64,000 nucleotides of DNA from Oscillospiraceae bacterium (GCA_016295225.1 JAEDLP010000001.1:1-64000); one strand, 5' to 3'. Counted from the first letter of the stretch, positions 7,918-16,516 are shown. Translations and numbers: made by a program. The notes: generated by a model from the letters alone, not told the origin.

Positions 7918-9204
7918 TTATGCGGCGTTGGAGGTTTCCTGACTGGCGATATCGAATTCCGTGCCCAGAATGTTGTGGCAGCCATCCAGGGCGTACTTCA
8001 GCTTTTCGTACACAGCGGCAGAGACCACGGAGGTGTCCCCGGACTCATAGTCGGACATGCCCTTGTGGACATCCAGGATGATGTACTGGTCGGCGGCGCC
8101 AGTCCCCCGGTTCAGAACCAGGAGGGGGACATAACTGGCATTGGTGACGGTGGTTTCGCCGGTGGCAAAATCCTTGGTGAGCTCCAGGTTCAGGATGGCG
8201 GTGGTGTCCGTGTAGTTCACGTTTACGGTGGCCGGACTCTGGTTGGAGACGAAATTTCCCAGGGAATAGCAGACAAAGCCGGTCTTCTGGGAGCCGTCGG
8301 CCAGGGTGACCGTCCGCTCCATCATGGGCTGGGGCACGTGGGAGTGGCTGCCAAGGATGAGGTCGGCGCCGTTCTGGAGGAGGAAGTCGGCCACCTGATC
8401 CTGGTAGGCGTTCTCTGTGGTCTGATACTCGATGCCCCAGTGGATCATCACAGCGATCAGATCCACGCCCAGGCTCTCCGCATAGGACAGTTCGCTGGTC
8501 AGCTTGGCTTCGTCCAGAACGGAACACTCGGCCATGTAGTCGGTGTTGAAGCGGTTGATGCAGAAGTTGTTCCCTTCGCTGACAGGGATGCCATTGGTGC
8601 CGTAGGTGTAGCCCAGGAAAGCAACCTGGATGCCGTTAATATCCACCACCACGACCCCCTTGTTCTCATCGAACTCCTCCTGGGTTCGGTAGGTGCCTAT
8701 GTGTTTCAGGTTGGCAGCGTCCAGGGTGTCCAGGGTGCGGACTACACCGTTGAATCCCTTGTCCATACTGTGATTGTTGGCGGTGGTCACCAGATCAAAG
8801 CCGATCTCCTGGATGTTGTAGGCCAGGGCGTCCGGGGCGCAGAACTGGGGATAGCCGGAGTAGGGAGGTCCGTTCAGGGTGGTTTCGAAATTGGCCACGG
8901 CATAATCGGCTTTCTCGATCCAGGGCCGGACATACTGGAAGCAATTCATGTAGCTGTAGGTATCCGTGGCGGCGTCATAGGCGTCGTTGGTCTGGGGAGA
9001 ATGGCTCATCACGTCGCCGCACACCGCCAAGGTGGCGGTGATAGGGTCCGGAATATCCGTCGACTCCTGCTGGGCCTGCTGGGTTTTGTCGCCGCCGTCC
9101 CCGCTGGCGGGTACGCTGGTGTTCTCGTGGCGGATGCCAAGGGCGATCAACAGAACGCAGAAGACGACCATAACAAGGGAAGTAAGAAGCAATTTCTTGT
9201 TCAT
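7918..9204 (-). CDS. CapA family protein (metallophosphatase-like)
   Basis: The 428-residue protein has one N-terminal hydrophobic segment (residues 4-22, preceded by two lysines) followed by a polar Gly/Gln/Ser-rich linker, so it is probably membrane-anchored or exported. The rest matches the PGA_cap (CapA) calcineurin-like fold: AVCGDVMSH, VANFETTLNG, TTANNHSMDKG, IHWGIEYQ and LGSHSHVPQPM are the expected metal-site motifs. CapA itself takes part in poly-gamma-glutamate capsule export, but most Clostridia carry CapA-like proteins without capB/capC, as here, so the precise role is unknown. It is the last gene of a reverse-strand group, 13 bp after the flavodoxin-like gene. Confidence 0.85.
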   Translation of the reverse strand: MNKKLLLTSLVMVVFCVLLIALGIRHENTSVPASGDGGDKTQQAQQESTDIPDPITATLAVCGDVMSHSPQTNDAYDAATDTYSYMNCFQYVRPWIEKADYAVANFETTLNGPPYSGYPQFCAPDALAYNIQEIGFDLVTTANNHSMDKGFNGVVRTLDTLDAANLKHIGTYRTQEEFDENKGVVVVDINGIQVAFLGYTYGTNGIPVSEGNNFCINRFNTDYMAECSVLDEAKLTSELSYAESLGVDLIAVMIHWGIEYQTTENAYQDQVADFLLQNGADLILGSHSHVPQPMMERTVTLADGSQKTGFVCYSLGNFVSNQSPATVNVNYTDTTAILNLELTKDFATGETTVTNASYVPLLVLNRGTGAADQYIILDVHKGMSDYESGDTSVVSAAVYEKLKYALDGCHNILGTEFDIASQETSNAA

Positions 9205-9217
9205 AGCAGTTCCTCGC

Positions 9218-9844
9218 TCAGCGGACGAAGTTGGTGTAGGCTTTCCGGGGGAGTTCAGGCAGGGGGATCTGGGACTTACCGGCTTCCATGGCTTTCATTA
9301 CATAGGCCATGCTCTGGGCCAGCACCTGGACAGTCTGAACGCCTTCCGGGTCCTGAGCTACCTCCCCGGGCTTGTTTCCATAGACCAGGGGCCAGTAAAG
9401 AGAGCCGGGGATGATCATTTGGGCGTAATTGATGTAGTGAACCAGTTCGTCGATGGCATTGACTGCGCCGGCCCGGCGGGCCACCACCAGGGGAACGCCA
9501 ACCTTGAAGCGGAACTGGCGGCCGTTGTTCATGTCGATGCAACCCATCCGATCCATGAAGCAGCGCATGCCGCTGGTGATGGAAGCAAAATAGACGGGGG
9601 AGCCGAAGACCACGCCGTCGGCCTGGATGAGACGCTGGTACATGTCGTTGAGGCCGTCGTCGGGGAGGGTGCATGTGTGAGTTTTGGCGCAGCGGAAGCA
9701 GCCGGAGCAGGGAGCCAGCTGATGGCCGATGTGGAGGACTTCAAAGTCGATGCCTTCCCGGGCAAAGACCTCGCCCATGATGTCCAGGGCGGCCTTGGTG
9801 TTGCCGTTGGCGCGGGGGCTGCCGTTGATGCCGATGATTTTCAT
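9218..9844 (-). CDS. Flavodoxin family / NAD(P)H-dependent oxidoreductase
   Basis: A 208-residue protein of the NADPH-dependent FMN reductase / iron-sulfur flavoprotein superfamily. The N-terminus MKIIGINGSPRANGNTKAAL is the FMN phosphate-binding loop, and FGSPVYFASITSGMRCFMDR is the second FMN-contacting loop. A cysteine cluster, CSGCFRCAKTHTC at about residues 47-59, resembles the [4Fe-4S] region of iron-sulfur flavoproteins. It probably passes electrons from NAD(P)H or ferredoxin; the partner is unknown. It lies 36 bp after the hexokinase-like gene and 13 bp before the CapA-like gene on the same strand. Confidence 0.85.
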   Translation of the reverse strand: MKIIGINGSPRANGNTKAALDIMGEVFAREGIDFEVLHIGHQLAPCSGCFRCAKTHTCTLPDDGLNDMYQRLIQADGVVFGSPVYFASITSGMRCFMDRMGCIDMNNGRQFRFKVGVPLVVARRAGAVNAIDELVHYINYAQMIIPGSLYWPLVYGNKPGEVAQDPEGVQTVQVLAQSMAYVMKAMEAGKSQIPLPELPRKAYTNFVR

Positions 9845-9880
9845 GCGGAGTTCTCCTTTTTCTTTAGGTTTGTAAGGGGG

Positions 9881-11173
9881 TCAGCGGTTGTACAGAGCGG
9901 CTGCGGCGGAACCCACAGCCGGCATGTTGGGGGCGGTGCAGAGGGTGATGTGGTGGCCCAGGACATCCCGGGTGAAGGCGCCCAGCAGAGCTTCCAGCCG
10001 ATCCTTCAGGGCAGGGACCTCCAGGGCAGTGCCCCAAGCGCCCAGGCAGGCGGGAGCATTGGCGTCCTTGCCGACGCCGCCGAACTGGGCCATGGCGGAG
10101 AGCATGGCGCAGACCAGACGGGCTGCCCGGTCCAGAACGGCGTTGGCCACGATGAGGCCCACCTCCCGGTCTTCCGGCTCCCGGCAGAAGTGGGCGATGG
10201 TGCCGCCCTCCACAGGGTCGTTCAGGAATGCCAGGACGGAATCCAGGTCCAGGGTGGTGAGGGAAAGGATATCCCGGCTGCAGCCGAAGGACAGAAGTTT
10301 GCGCTCGGCAGCCTTGATCATCACCAGGCGGAAGGTATCCCCCAGGTAGTCGGTGGAGGTGGTTTTCAGTAGCAGATCCAGGCCAGGACCGTAGCAGTCG
10401 CGATCCTTAGGCAGATCGGCCATGCCGAAGGGGACTTGCTCAAAGCTGGAAAAGCCGCAGTCCATGAGCATCAGATCACCGGGGATGCCCAGCCAGCGGA
10501 GGATGATGCTGCCGGGAGCGGCAAAGCCGCCGTCGATGTTGGAACCCCAGGTGATACCCTGATACCGGCTCTGGCCGGGATTCACCACGGCGGCGGCAAG
10601 CTGCACGGCGTTGGGCTCGCTGACCAGCACTAGGTTCAGGTTTTCAAAGCCCCGGTCTGCCAGCTCCCCGCCCAGGATGTTCAATACAGGCTTGTTCTCA
10701 TAGTCGCTGACGGTCATGGTGCCGGGGAAACGGCGGATGACGCCGTCTCCCTTGCCGTCGTAGCTAACAGGGAAGGGGAGGCAAAGGGCCACATCCTTGG
10801 CCCGATCCAGCAGTGGTTCCAGGAGTTCCGCAGCGGCGAAGATCAGATCCTCCAGGGGGGCGGGATATTCCCGGCCGGGAACAGGGAAGCTGTCCCGGTC
10901 AGAAAGAGTGGGTGTTCCATCCTCAAAGGTTACCAGGGAGACCCGGACGTCCCGGTCGTCGATCTCAGCCACAGCCACGGGCTGCCCGTCAGGCAGCGGG
11001 CCAAAGGGCTTTAAGAAGGTGGGAAGCATGGGGATGGAGGATTTGCCTCCGTAAAGAGAAACGCGCATCTGCGCGAGAAAAAGCTGCGTCATGGTTCTCA
11101 GGTCCATGGTGTCGGGAGACACGCAGCAGGACCGGAGCAAATCATCCAGTTGCGCGCGGGTAGTGGTGTCCAT
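9881..11173 (-). CDS. Hexokinase-family (ASKHA) protein
   Basis: A 430-residue cytoplasmic protein with the layout of eukaryotic-type hexokinases rather than of the bacterial ROK glucokinases: VALCLPFPVSYDGKGDGVIRRF-like phosphate-loop region, the adenosine and sugar-proximal segment LVSEPNAVQLAAAV, GITWGSNIDGGF, and a C-terminal GSAAAALYN typical of this fold. Relatives in Clostridia are usually annotated 'hexokinase family protein' with no proven substrate. ATG is preceded by AAGGAGG at a good distance. First of three reverse-strand genes with the flavodoxin-like and CapA-like genes; their functional link is not obvious. Sugar kinase activity is plausible but unproven. Confidence 0.65.
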   Translation of the reverse strand: MDTTTRAQLDDLLRSCCVSPDTMDLRTMTQLFLAQMRVSLYGGKSSIPMLPTFLKPFGPLPDGQPVAVAEIDDRDVRVSLVTFEDGTPTLSDRDSFPVPGREYPAPLEDLIFAAAELLEPLLDRAKDVALCLPFPVSYDGKGDGVIRRFPGTMTVSDYENKPVLNILGGELADRGFENLNLVLVSEPNAVQLAAAVVNPGQSRYQGITWGSNIDGGFAAPGSIILRWLGIPGDLMLMDCGFSSFEQVPFGMADLPKDRDCYGPGLDLLLKTTSTDYLGDTFRLVMIKAAERKLLSFGCSRDILSLTTLDLDSVLAFLNDPVEGGTIAHFCREPEDREVGLIVANAVLDRAARLVCAMLSAMAQFGGVGKDANAPACLGAWGTALEVPALKDRLEALLGAFTRDVLGHHITLCTAPNMPAVGSAAAALYNR

Positions 11174-11260
11174 AAAACGATGCCTCCTTGGGTAAGATCT
11201 TGCTTTCTATTATATCATCTTTTTCGGAAAGATAAAGGCCCGGAGGGGCGAAGAAGGATA

Positions 11261-11292
11261 AAAAAGAGACCGGCCAAAGCCGGTCTCTTTTT
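11261..11292 (-). terminator. Terminator of the Fe-ADH gene
   Basis: A perfect 14-bp stem (11261-11274 with 11279-11292) flanked by A and T runs, 22 bp past the end of the reverse-strand alcohol dehydrogenase gene. It separates that gene from the hexokinase-like group. Confidence 0.85.
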
Positions 11293-11314
11293 AGAAAACC
11301 TTTTGTGAGAAGGA

Positions 11315-12469
11315 TTACTTGTACATAGCCTTATGATACAGAGCTTCGACGTCCTTCACGGTGGTGATTCTGGGGTTGACGGTGACGTTGCCGGACTTCA
11401 TAGCGTCGATAGCCATCTGAGGAATCTTGTCCTCGGTGACGCCCACGTCTGCCAGGCAAGCGGGGATGCCCAGGTCAGCGTTCAGCTGGCGCAGAGCGTC
11501 GCACAGCATCTGGGGAACGAAGTCAGCGCCGGCCTTCTTACCAGTGATGTACTCATAGATCTTAGCATAGCGCTCGTCAGCAGCCAGAGCGTTGAACTCG
11601 AAGATGGTGGGCATCAGGACTGCGTTTGCCACGCCGTGTGCAACATGGAAGAATGCGGAGACGGGGTGGGACATAGCGTGGATGTCGCCCAGACGGTTGT
11701 TAGCGAAAGCAATGCCAGCGAAGGTGGAACCCAGCATCATAGCGCAAGCTGCGTCCACATCGTTGCGGCGAGCAACGAACTTACGGATGTTGGCGCCAAT
11801 CAGCTCCATAGCCTTCTCGCCCATAGCCATTGCGAAGGGGTTAGCATCGGTGTTGATGTAGGACTCCATAGCGTGGATCAGAGCGTCAACGCCGCAAGCA
11901 GCAGCGACGGAAGCGGGAGCAGTCATGATCAGCTCGGGATCCAGGACTGCGTAGGTGGGAGAGATCTGGGGACCCAGGACGGACAGCTTGTAGTTACGAG
12001 CTTCGTCGGTGATAACAGCAGCAACGGTAACTTCGGAGCCGGTGCCTGCGGTGGTGGGAACAGCGATCAGAGTGTCGATGGGGCCGGGAACCTTGCCGAC
12101 GCCTTCGTAGTCGCCGATGGTGCCGCCGAACTTAGCAACGACGCCAACAGCCTTAGCAACGTCCATGGGGGAGCCGCCGCCCAGAGCGATGATAGCGGTG
12201 CAGCCAGCAGCCTTGTACTGAGCAGCGCACTCGTCAACGATATCGGTGGTGGGGTTGGGCAGAACGTCCAGGTACTCAGCGTACTTCAGGTTGGCACCCT
12301 TGATGATCTCGCGGACCTTATCCACGACGCCGATAGCCTCCAGGCCACGGTCAGAGATCAGCATGACGTTGTCGGAACCAGCAGCCTTCAGGAAGTCAGG
12401 CAGCTTCTTCAGTGCGCCCAGACCGAACTGGCAGTTCTGAGGAATGATGAAACCAAAATCTTTAATCAT
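11315..12469 (-). CDS. Iron-containing alcohol dehydrogenase
   Basis: Group III (Fe2+) NAD(P)H-dependent alcohol dehydrogenase of 384 aa, the standard length. Visible marks: GGGSPMDVAKA nucleotide-binding motif (about residues 96-106), PTTAGTGSEVT (about 138-148), the metal ligands in CGVDALIHAMESY and the later HAMSHPVSAFFHVAHGVANA. The protein probably reduces an aldehyde (acetaldehyde, butyraldehyde or 3-hydroxypropionaldehyde) to regenerate NAD+; substrate cannot be decided by eye. It is monocistronic with a clear promoter and terminator, and uses the codon pattern of highly expressed genes. A canonical Rex operator was not found near the promoter. Confidence 0.93.
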   Translation of the reverse strand: MIKDFGFIIPQNCQFGLGALKKLPDFLKAAGSDNVMLISDRGLEAIGVVDKVREIIKGANLKYAEYLDVLPNPTTDIVDECAAQYKAAGCTAIIALGGGSPMDVAKAVGVVAKFGGTIGDYEGVGKVPGPIDTLIAVPTTAGTGSEVTVAAVITDEARNYKLSVLGPQISPTYAVLDPELIMTAPASVAAACGVDALIHAMESYINTDANPFAMAMGEKAMELIGANIRKFVARRNDVDAACAMMLGSTFAGIAFANNRLGDIHAMSHPVSAFFHVAHGVANAVLMPTIFEFNALAADERYAKIYEYITGKKAGADFVPQMLCDALRQLNADLGIPACLADVGVTEDKIPQMAIDAMKSGNVTVNPRITTVKDVEALYHKAMYK

Positions 12470-12556
12470 AGGGATCGCATCCTTTCCAAAAATTACTCAA
12501 TGAACTATGCGGTCTATGCCGTTTAACCAAATCATGGATAAACTGTCCGCGCATTT

Positions 12557-12585
12557 AGTATAACATTGAAAAAGGTGACTGGCAA
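12557..12585 (-). promoter_or_regulatory. Sigma-A promoter of the Fe-ADH gene
   Basis: On the reverse strand TTGCCA (complement of 12580-12585), a 17-bp spacer and TATACT (complement of 12557-12562), giving a leader of about 80 nt before the start at 12469. Confidence 0.7.
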
Positions 12586-12718
12586 GTTCTTACTACCTGA
12601 AAATATATAACAAGAATACAGGTTTGTTTTTGGCTATAATGTACACTTGACAGGATTTGAGGGGTGGTTTTCTTTGGGGAAATGGGATAATCCCGGTCAA
12701 TCTGCATCAAAACAGAAA

Positions 12719-12760
12719 GGGGAACGGGAGAGAATCACAAAAAACCTCTCTACCCGCCCC
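12719..12760. other. Imperfect hairpin in the adh-6S intergenic region
   Basis: On the reverse strand 12746-12760 can pair with 12719-12732 (GGGG, CGGG and GAGAG blocks with small bulges), and a T-rich stretch follows. It may be a backup terminator for the 6S transcript. The remaining bases from 12590 to 12820 show no gene; a short palindrome at 12786-12799 is noted separately. Confidence 0.3.
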
Positions 12761-12821
12761 TTTTGTGGGAGATAGAAAGGCTTCTCACAAAATATTGTGC
12801 TCTTTATCATTTTTTTAGAAG

Positions 12822-13022
12822 AAAAAATCAAAACGCCCCGCTCTGGCCGTGGGGACCCAATTAAAACCTGCACGAGATGGCAGGTGGGTTGCCTCCGCTG
12901 TGCTTCTCTGCTTCCAACTTCCAACCGGAGGTCGGGAGGCCTGCAATTCACACAGCGAGTCAGCGTCCCGTTTCAAAAATGTGGGTTTAAAAGGGTCCGA
13001 TTCACGCACCGAGCAGGGCGTC
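12822..13022 (-). ncRNA. ssrS: Probable 6S RNA (SsrS)
   Basis: On the reverse strand an RNA of about 190 nt folds as 6S RNA should. The ends (13020-13011 and 12843-12834) pair over 10 bp. A second helix GGACCC/GGGTCC lies inside it. A large internal bulge follows, with a small hairpin CACCTGC/GCAGGT on its 3' side. The apical arm closes with CGCTGTG/CACAGCG. The 3' side motif AACCCACCTGC and the order of helices resemble 6S RNAs, which bind sigma-A RNA polymerase by mimicking an open promoter. A T-rich run (12833-12821) follows the closing stem and may act as terminator. It lies about 30 bp after the DUF1292 gene. The call is by structure and memory of family features only. Confidence 0.7.
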
Positions 13023-13049
13023 CGTTATGATTTTATTTGGGCGGGAGGA

Positions 13050-13343
13050 TCATTCCTCGTCTTCGTCCTCAAAGAGGGTCTTCATAAATTCGGTATAGAC
13101 CGCGTCGGTTTCTTCCTCGCTGTCCAGGGTAGAGAGAATTTCTTCTCCGTTTTCCTGGATGACCTTCATGAGAATCAGGCCCAGCTCTTCCTCGTCGTTG
13201 TCTTCTTCGTCCTCGCTGACAGCGGGGAAAAAGGCCATGTAGGTGGTGCCGTTGAACTCGATGGTATCCAGATGCTCCAGTTCGAATTCATTGCCTTCCT
13301 CGTCGGTCACGGTGATAAAGTTAGCGCCGTATTCTTCGCTCAT
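13050..13343 (-). CDS. DUF1292 domain-containing protein
   Basis: A 97-residue strongly acidic cytoplasmic protein with the DUF1292 pattern: ITVTDEEGNEFELEHLDTIEFNGTTYMAFFPA, then an Asp/Glu-rich stretch, then ELGLILMKV. Such proteins occur throughout Firmicutes, often near ruvX/yrrK and alaS; those genes are not next to it here. No function is established. A GGAG lies 7-8 nt before the ATG. The stop is about 30 bp upstream of the 6S RNA, which could be processed from the same transcript or have its own promoter. Confidence 0.85.
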   Translation of the reverse strand: MSEEYGANFITVTDEEGNEFELEHLDTIEFNGTTYMAFFPAVSEDEEDNDEEELGLILMKVIQENGEEILSTLDSEEETDAVYTEFMKTLFEDEDEE

Positions 13344-13457
13344 GGAATCCGCTCCTTTGTTTAGCTGCCCTTATTCTACCCCGTCCAAAGGAAAAATGCA
13401 AGGGAATAGGGCATAAAACTTTCCGTGAAGTTTCTGTAAAACCTGCGAAATCACGGA

Positions 13458-13485
13458 TAGACAAATGAGAAAGGTGTGGTATAAT
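13458..13485 (+). promoter_or_regulatory. Sigma-A promoter of the penicillin-binding protein gene
   Basis: TAGACA (13458-13463), 16-bp spacer, TATAAT (13480-13485). The leader to the start at 13585 is about 93 nt and contains a weak bulged hairpin (AACCC...GGGTT, around 13530-13551). Confidence 0.65.
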
Positions 13486-13584
13486 ACATAAAATAGGCGT
13501 AGCAATATTTGTAACTGCTGAAAAGCAAAACCCTGAAAAATCAGCGGGTTCCCTTTTCTACCTATGGACATCGGAGGTGTCAAA

Positions 13585-15888
13585 TTGGAACACAATCGAG
13601 CAAGACGAGACACACGAGCAAAGCGTAAGCGGAAAAAGCGCGGTCGCGGATTTAAGGTCATAATGACCATTGTGCTCATTTTCGTCATTACGATGGCAAT
13701 GCTGGCCTGCATGGCAGCGGCCTACATCAAAAATGTCATTCTGCCTGAGGCGGATCTGAAGTTGGATGAGTACAACCCAAACCTGACCTCTACCATGTAT
13801 TATAAGAACCCTGATACCGGAAATTATGTGGAAATGCAGGACCTTTATGCGGAGGAAAACCGCGTTTGGGTGGAGATCGATGAAATGCCCCAGGATCTGC
13901 TGGACGCGGCTGTGGCCATTGAGGATAAGCGGTTCTATAAGCACAATGGTGTGGACTGGATTCGTACGGCCAAAGCAGTTCTCTGCATGTTTACTGGTGC
14001 GAACGTCCAGGGTGGTTCTACCCTGACCCAGCAGCTCATCAAAAACATCACAACAGAAGACGACGTTACCGTCAAGAGAAAGGTTATGGAGATTTTCCGC
14101 GCCCTGGAGTTTGAGAAGAACTACTCCAAGGAGGATATCTTAGAGTGGTATCTGAACTACATCTACCTGGGCCAGCGATGCAACGGTGTGTACACGGCTT
14201 CCTACAAGTATTTTGGCAAGCATGTCTCCGAGCTGAGTCTGGCCGAGTGCGCCAGCCTGATCGGCATCACCAACAACCCCTCCAAGTATGACCCTCTGGG
14301 CCATCTGGAGATCGTGGATGAGGAGACCGGCGAGGTGACCACCTCCCGGGACTTCAACAAGCAGCGTCAGGAACTGATCCTCAAGTCCATGCTGGAGCAG
14401 GACTATATCACCAAGGAGGAGTATGACGCGGCCATGGCCGAAGAGCTGAACTTCGACAACGGTAAGGATACCCAGGCCAATTCCGCCATCTACACCTGGT
14501 ACGAGGATGCTGTCATCGACCAGGTTCTGGAAGATCTGATGGAGACCTACGACTGGTCCGAGGAATACGCCAAGACCAAGCTCTTCTCTGGTGGCCTGGA
14601 GATCTATACCTGTATGAATCCTGATGTGCAGGCGGCGGTGGATGAGATCTACAATAACCGGGAGAACCTGAACTTCACCTCGGCTTCGGGACAGGCGATC
14701 CAGTCTGCCATTACTATTATTGATAATGAGACCGGCGACGTGGTGGCCCTGGCCGGCGGCGTGGGTGAGAAGACCACCAGCCGTGGCTGGAACCGCGCCA
14801 TCGACAGTCTCCGGCCCCCGGGATCTTCCATCAAGCCCCTGTCGGTCTACGCCCCGGCCATCGAACTGGGCTATATCACCCCCAGCTCTACCTATGAGGA
14901 TAGCCCTTATAAAACTGAGAACGGGAAGGGCTGGCCGGTGAATGCCACAGGCAGATACCAGGGCACGGTTTCCATTGCCAAGGCGGTCCGGGAGTCCATC
15001 AACACCGTGGCTGTCAAGGTCTTGGATGACGTGGGCACCCAGACCAGCTATGAGTTCATGCGGGACCGCTTCCACATCCAACTGGTGGAATCCCGTGGCG
15101 TGGAAGACACCAACTTCACGGATATCGCCCTGGCCCCCCTGGCCCTGGGCGGTCTGACCGACGGCGTCAGCACTTATCAGATGGCGGCGGCCTACTCGGT
15201 CTTCCCCCGGATGGGTACCTATAAGGAGCCCCGGCTCTATTCTGTGGTTTTGGACAGCAGCACCCAGGAGGTGGTTCTGGACAATACCCAGGAGGTGGAT
15301 GAGAACACCCTGTCCGAGCGTACTTGCTTCTATATGACCGGAATGCTGGAGGACGTGGTCGCCGCCGGTACCGGTAAGAATGCAAATTTTGTCGGCCAGG
15401 ATGTTGCCGGTAAGACCGGTACCACCACCTCCCGTAAGGACCTGTGGTTTGTGGGCTATACCCCCTATTATACCGCAGCGGTCTGGACCGGTTACGACCA
15501 GCAGGAGCGGCTGGCCTCCCAGTTGGGGAATCCCTCCACAACTCTGTGGCAGAAGGTCATGTCGAAGGTCCATGCGGGCCTGCCCTATAAGGAATTTGCC
15601 CAGCCCGATACCAGCCAGATGAAGGCAGTGACGGTCTGCGCCGTCAGCGGTAAGCTGCCCGGCCCGGCCTGCGGCGGTCATCTGACCACCCAGTACTTCT
15701 TCGTGGACGACGTGCCCACCAGCACCTGTACGCTCCACAAGATTGAGGCGCCGAAACCGTCGACGGGCGACGGAGAGGCTACCAAGCCCAGTGAGGGTGA
15801 GGCCACAGAGCCTGAAGGCGGCGGTGAAGGCGGCGAGACCACGGCACCGGAAACTCCGGCCACAGATCCCACGACCCCGACCGAATAA
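13585..15888 (+). CDS. Class A penicillin-binding protein (PBP1A type)
   Basis: Bifunctional peptidoglycan synthase: glycosyltransferase plus DD-transpeptidase. From the TTG at 13585 it has 767 residues: a very basic cytoplasmic tail, one membrane anchor (about residues 25-47), the GT51 domain with EDKRFYKHNGVDW (about 113-125) and GGSTLTQQLIKN (about 144), and the transpeptidase domain with GSSIKPL (catalytic Ser414), SIN (471-473) and KTGTT (610-614). The tail of about 60 residues is rich in Pro, Thr, Glu and Gly and has no PASTA domain. The frame is open to an ATG at 13564, but GGAGGT at 13573-13578 sits inside those codons, exactly 6 nt before the TTG, which decides the start. Own promoter and terminator. 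Confidence 0.95.
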   Translation: MEHNRARRDTRAKRKRKKRGRGFKVIMTIVLIFVITMAMLACMAAAYIKNVILPEADLKLDEYNPNLTSTMYYKNPDTGNYVEMQDLYAEENRVWVEIDEMPQDLLDAAVAIEDKRFYKHNGVDWIRTAKAVLCMFTGANVQGGSTLTQQLIKNITTEDDVTVKRKVMEIFRALEFEKNYSKEDILEWYLNYIYLGQRCNGVYTASYKYFGKHVSELSLAECASLIGITNNPSKYDPLGHLEIVDEETGEVTTSRDFNKQRQELILKSMLEQDYITKEEYDAAMAEELNFDNGKDTQANSAIYTWYEDAVIDQVLEDLMETYDWSEEYAKTKLFSGGLEIYTCMNPDVQAAVDEIYNNRENLNFTSASGQAIQSAITIIDNETGDVVALAGGVGEKTTSRGWNRAIDSLRPPGSSIKPLSVYAPAIELGYITPSSTYEDSPYKTENGKGWPVNATGRYQGTVSIAKAVRESINTVAVKVLDDVGTQTSYEFMRDRFHIQLVESRGVEDTNFTDIALAPLALGGLTDGVSTYQMAAAYSVFPRMGTYKEPRLYSVVLDSSTQEVVLDNTQEVDENTLSERTCFYMTGMLEDVVAAGTGKNANFVGQDVAGKTGTTTSRKDLWFVGYTPYYTAAVWTGYDQQERLASQLGNPSTTLWQKVMSKVHAGLPYKEFAQPDTSQMKAVTVCAVSGKLPGPACGGHLTTQYFFVDDVPTSTCTLHKIEAPKPSTGDGEATKPSEGEATEPEGGGEGGETTAPETPATDPTTPTE

Positions 15889-15901
15889 CGCAGTGAAAAA
15901 G

Positions 15902-15931
15902 CGGGCCCCGGCAACCCGGGGCCCGTTTTTT
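15902..15931 (+). terminator. Terminator of the penicillin-binding protein gene
   Basis: A 10-bp all-GC stem (15902-15911 with 15916-15925), CAAC loop, then six T. Confidence 0.9.
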
Positions 15932-15996
15932 ACATGATTTGTCGAAAAAAGAACAGAAAAAAGAGAGAAAACTGTCGCTCAGACAAATACTTTTTA

Positions 15997-16025
15997 TTGC
16001 CATACAGAGACAGATGTGGTAGAAT
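15997..16025 (+). promoter_or_regulatory. Sigma-A promoter of the ACT-hom unit
   Basis: TTGCCA (15997-16002), 17-bp spacer, TAGAAT (16020-16025), about 45 bp before the start of the ACT-domain gene. Confidence 0.65.
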
Positions 16026-16075
16026 GATGTTCACCACAGAAACAAATGGCCGCACAGTGAGGACGGAGGGGGACC

Positions 16076-16516
16076 ATGTCAAAAGCACCAAACTATTATA
16101 TTGTGGATGCAGACGCTCTGCCGGAGATTTTCCGCAAAGTGGTGGAAGCCCGGCGGCTCCTGGATACCGGAGAAGCGGAGACTGTGAACCAGGCAGTCAG
16201 AGCCACCGGCATCAGCCGCAGCGCCTTTTATAAGTATAAGGATGCAGTCCGACCCTTCCAGGATATGCTCCATGGCCGGATCGTCACCTTCCAGATGATG
16301 CTCAAAGATCAGCCGGGGATTCTGTCTCAGGTTCTGAATCTCTTTGCGGACTCCGGAGCCAACATCCTGACCATCAATCAGGGCATTCCGGTGAACGGCT
16401 GCGCTGTGGTGACAGCCAATGTGGAAACCTCCGGTCTCCGGGAGACCCTGCAGGAATTGCTGGAACACATCGACCGGGCTGAGGGCGTCCTTCGGGCCGA
16501 GATCCTGGCGGGATGA
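16076..16516 (+). CDS. UPF0735 family ACT domain-containing protein
   Basis: A 146-residue protein: an N-terminal part that resembles a helix-turn-helix (VNQAVRATGISRSAFYKYKDAVRPF, about residues 40-65) and a C-terminal ACT domain (about 70-145: VTFQMMLKDQPGILSQVLNLFADSGANILTI is split by strands typical of the fold). This is the UPF0735 / PheB-like family, commonly found immediately upstream of homoserine dehydrogenase in Firmicutes, as here (49 bp gap). It probably senses an amino acid and regulates the aspartate pathway, but no member's mechanism is settled. RBS GGAGGGGG precedes the ATG. Confidence 0.88.
   Translation: MSKAPNYYIVDADALPEIFRKVVEARRLLDTGEAETVNQAVRATGISRSAFYKYKDAVRPFQDMLHGRIVTFQMMLKDQPGILSQVLNLFADSGANILTINQGIPVNGCAVVTANVETSGLRETLQELLEHIDRAEGVLRAEILAG

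Noticed and set aside
7975..10372. Two long forward-strand frames (7975-9414 and 8987-10372) opposite the capA, flavodoxin and hexokinase-like genes
   Set aside because: The reverse-strand genes have clear families and starts; the forward frames are Gly/Val/His-rich shadows that also overlap each other.
12786..12799. Palindrome CACAAAATATTGTG considered as a Rex (NADH-sensing) operator near the Fe-ADH gene
   Set aside because: The half-sites are in the reverse order (CACAA...TTGTG instead of TTGTG...CACAA), and it lies more than 200 bp upstream of the adh promoter, so the call is not supported.
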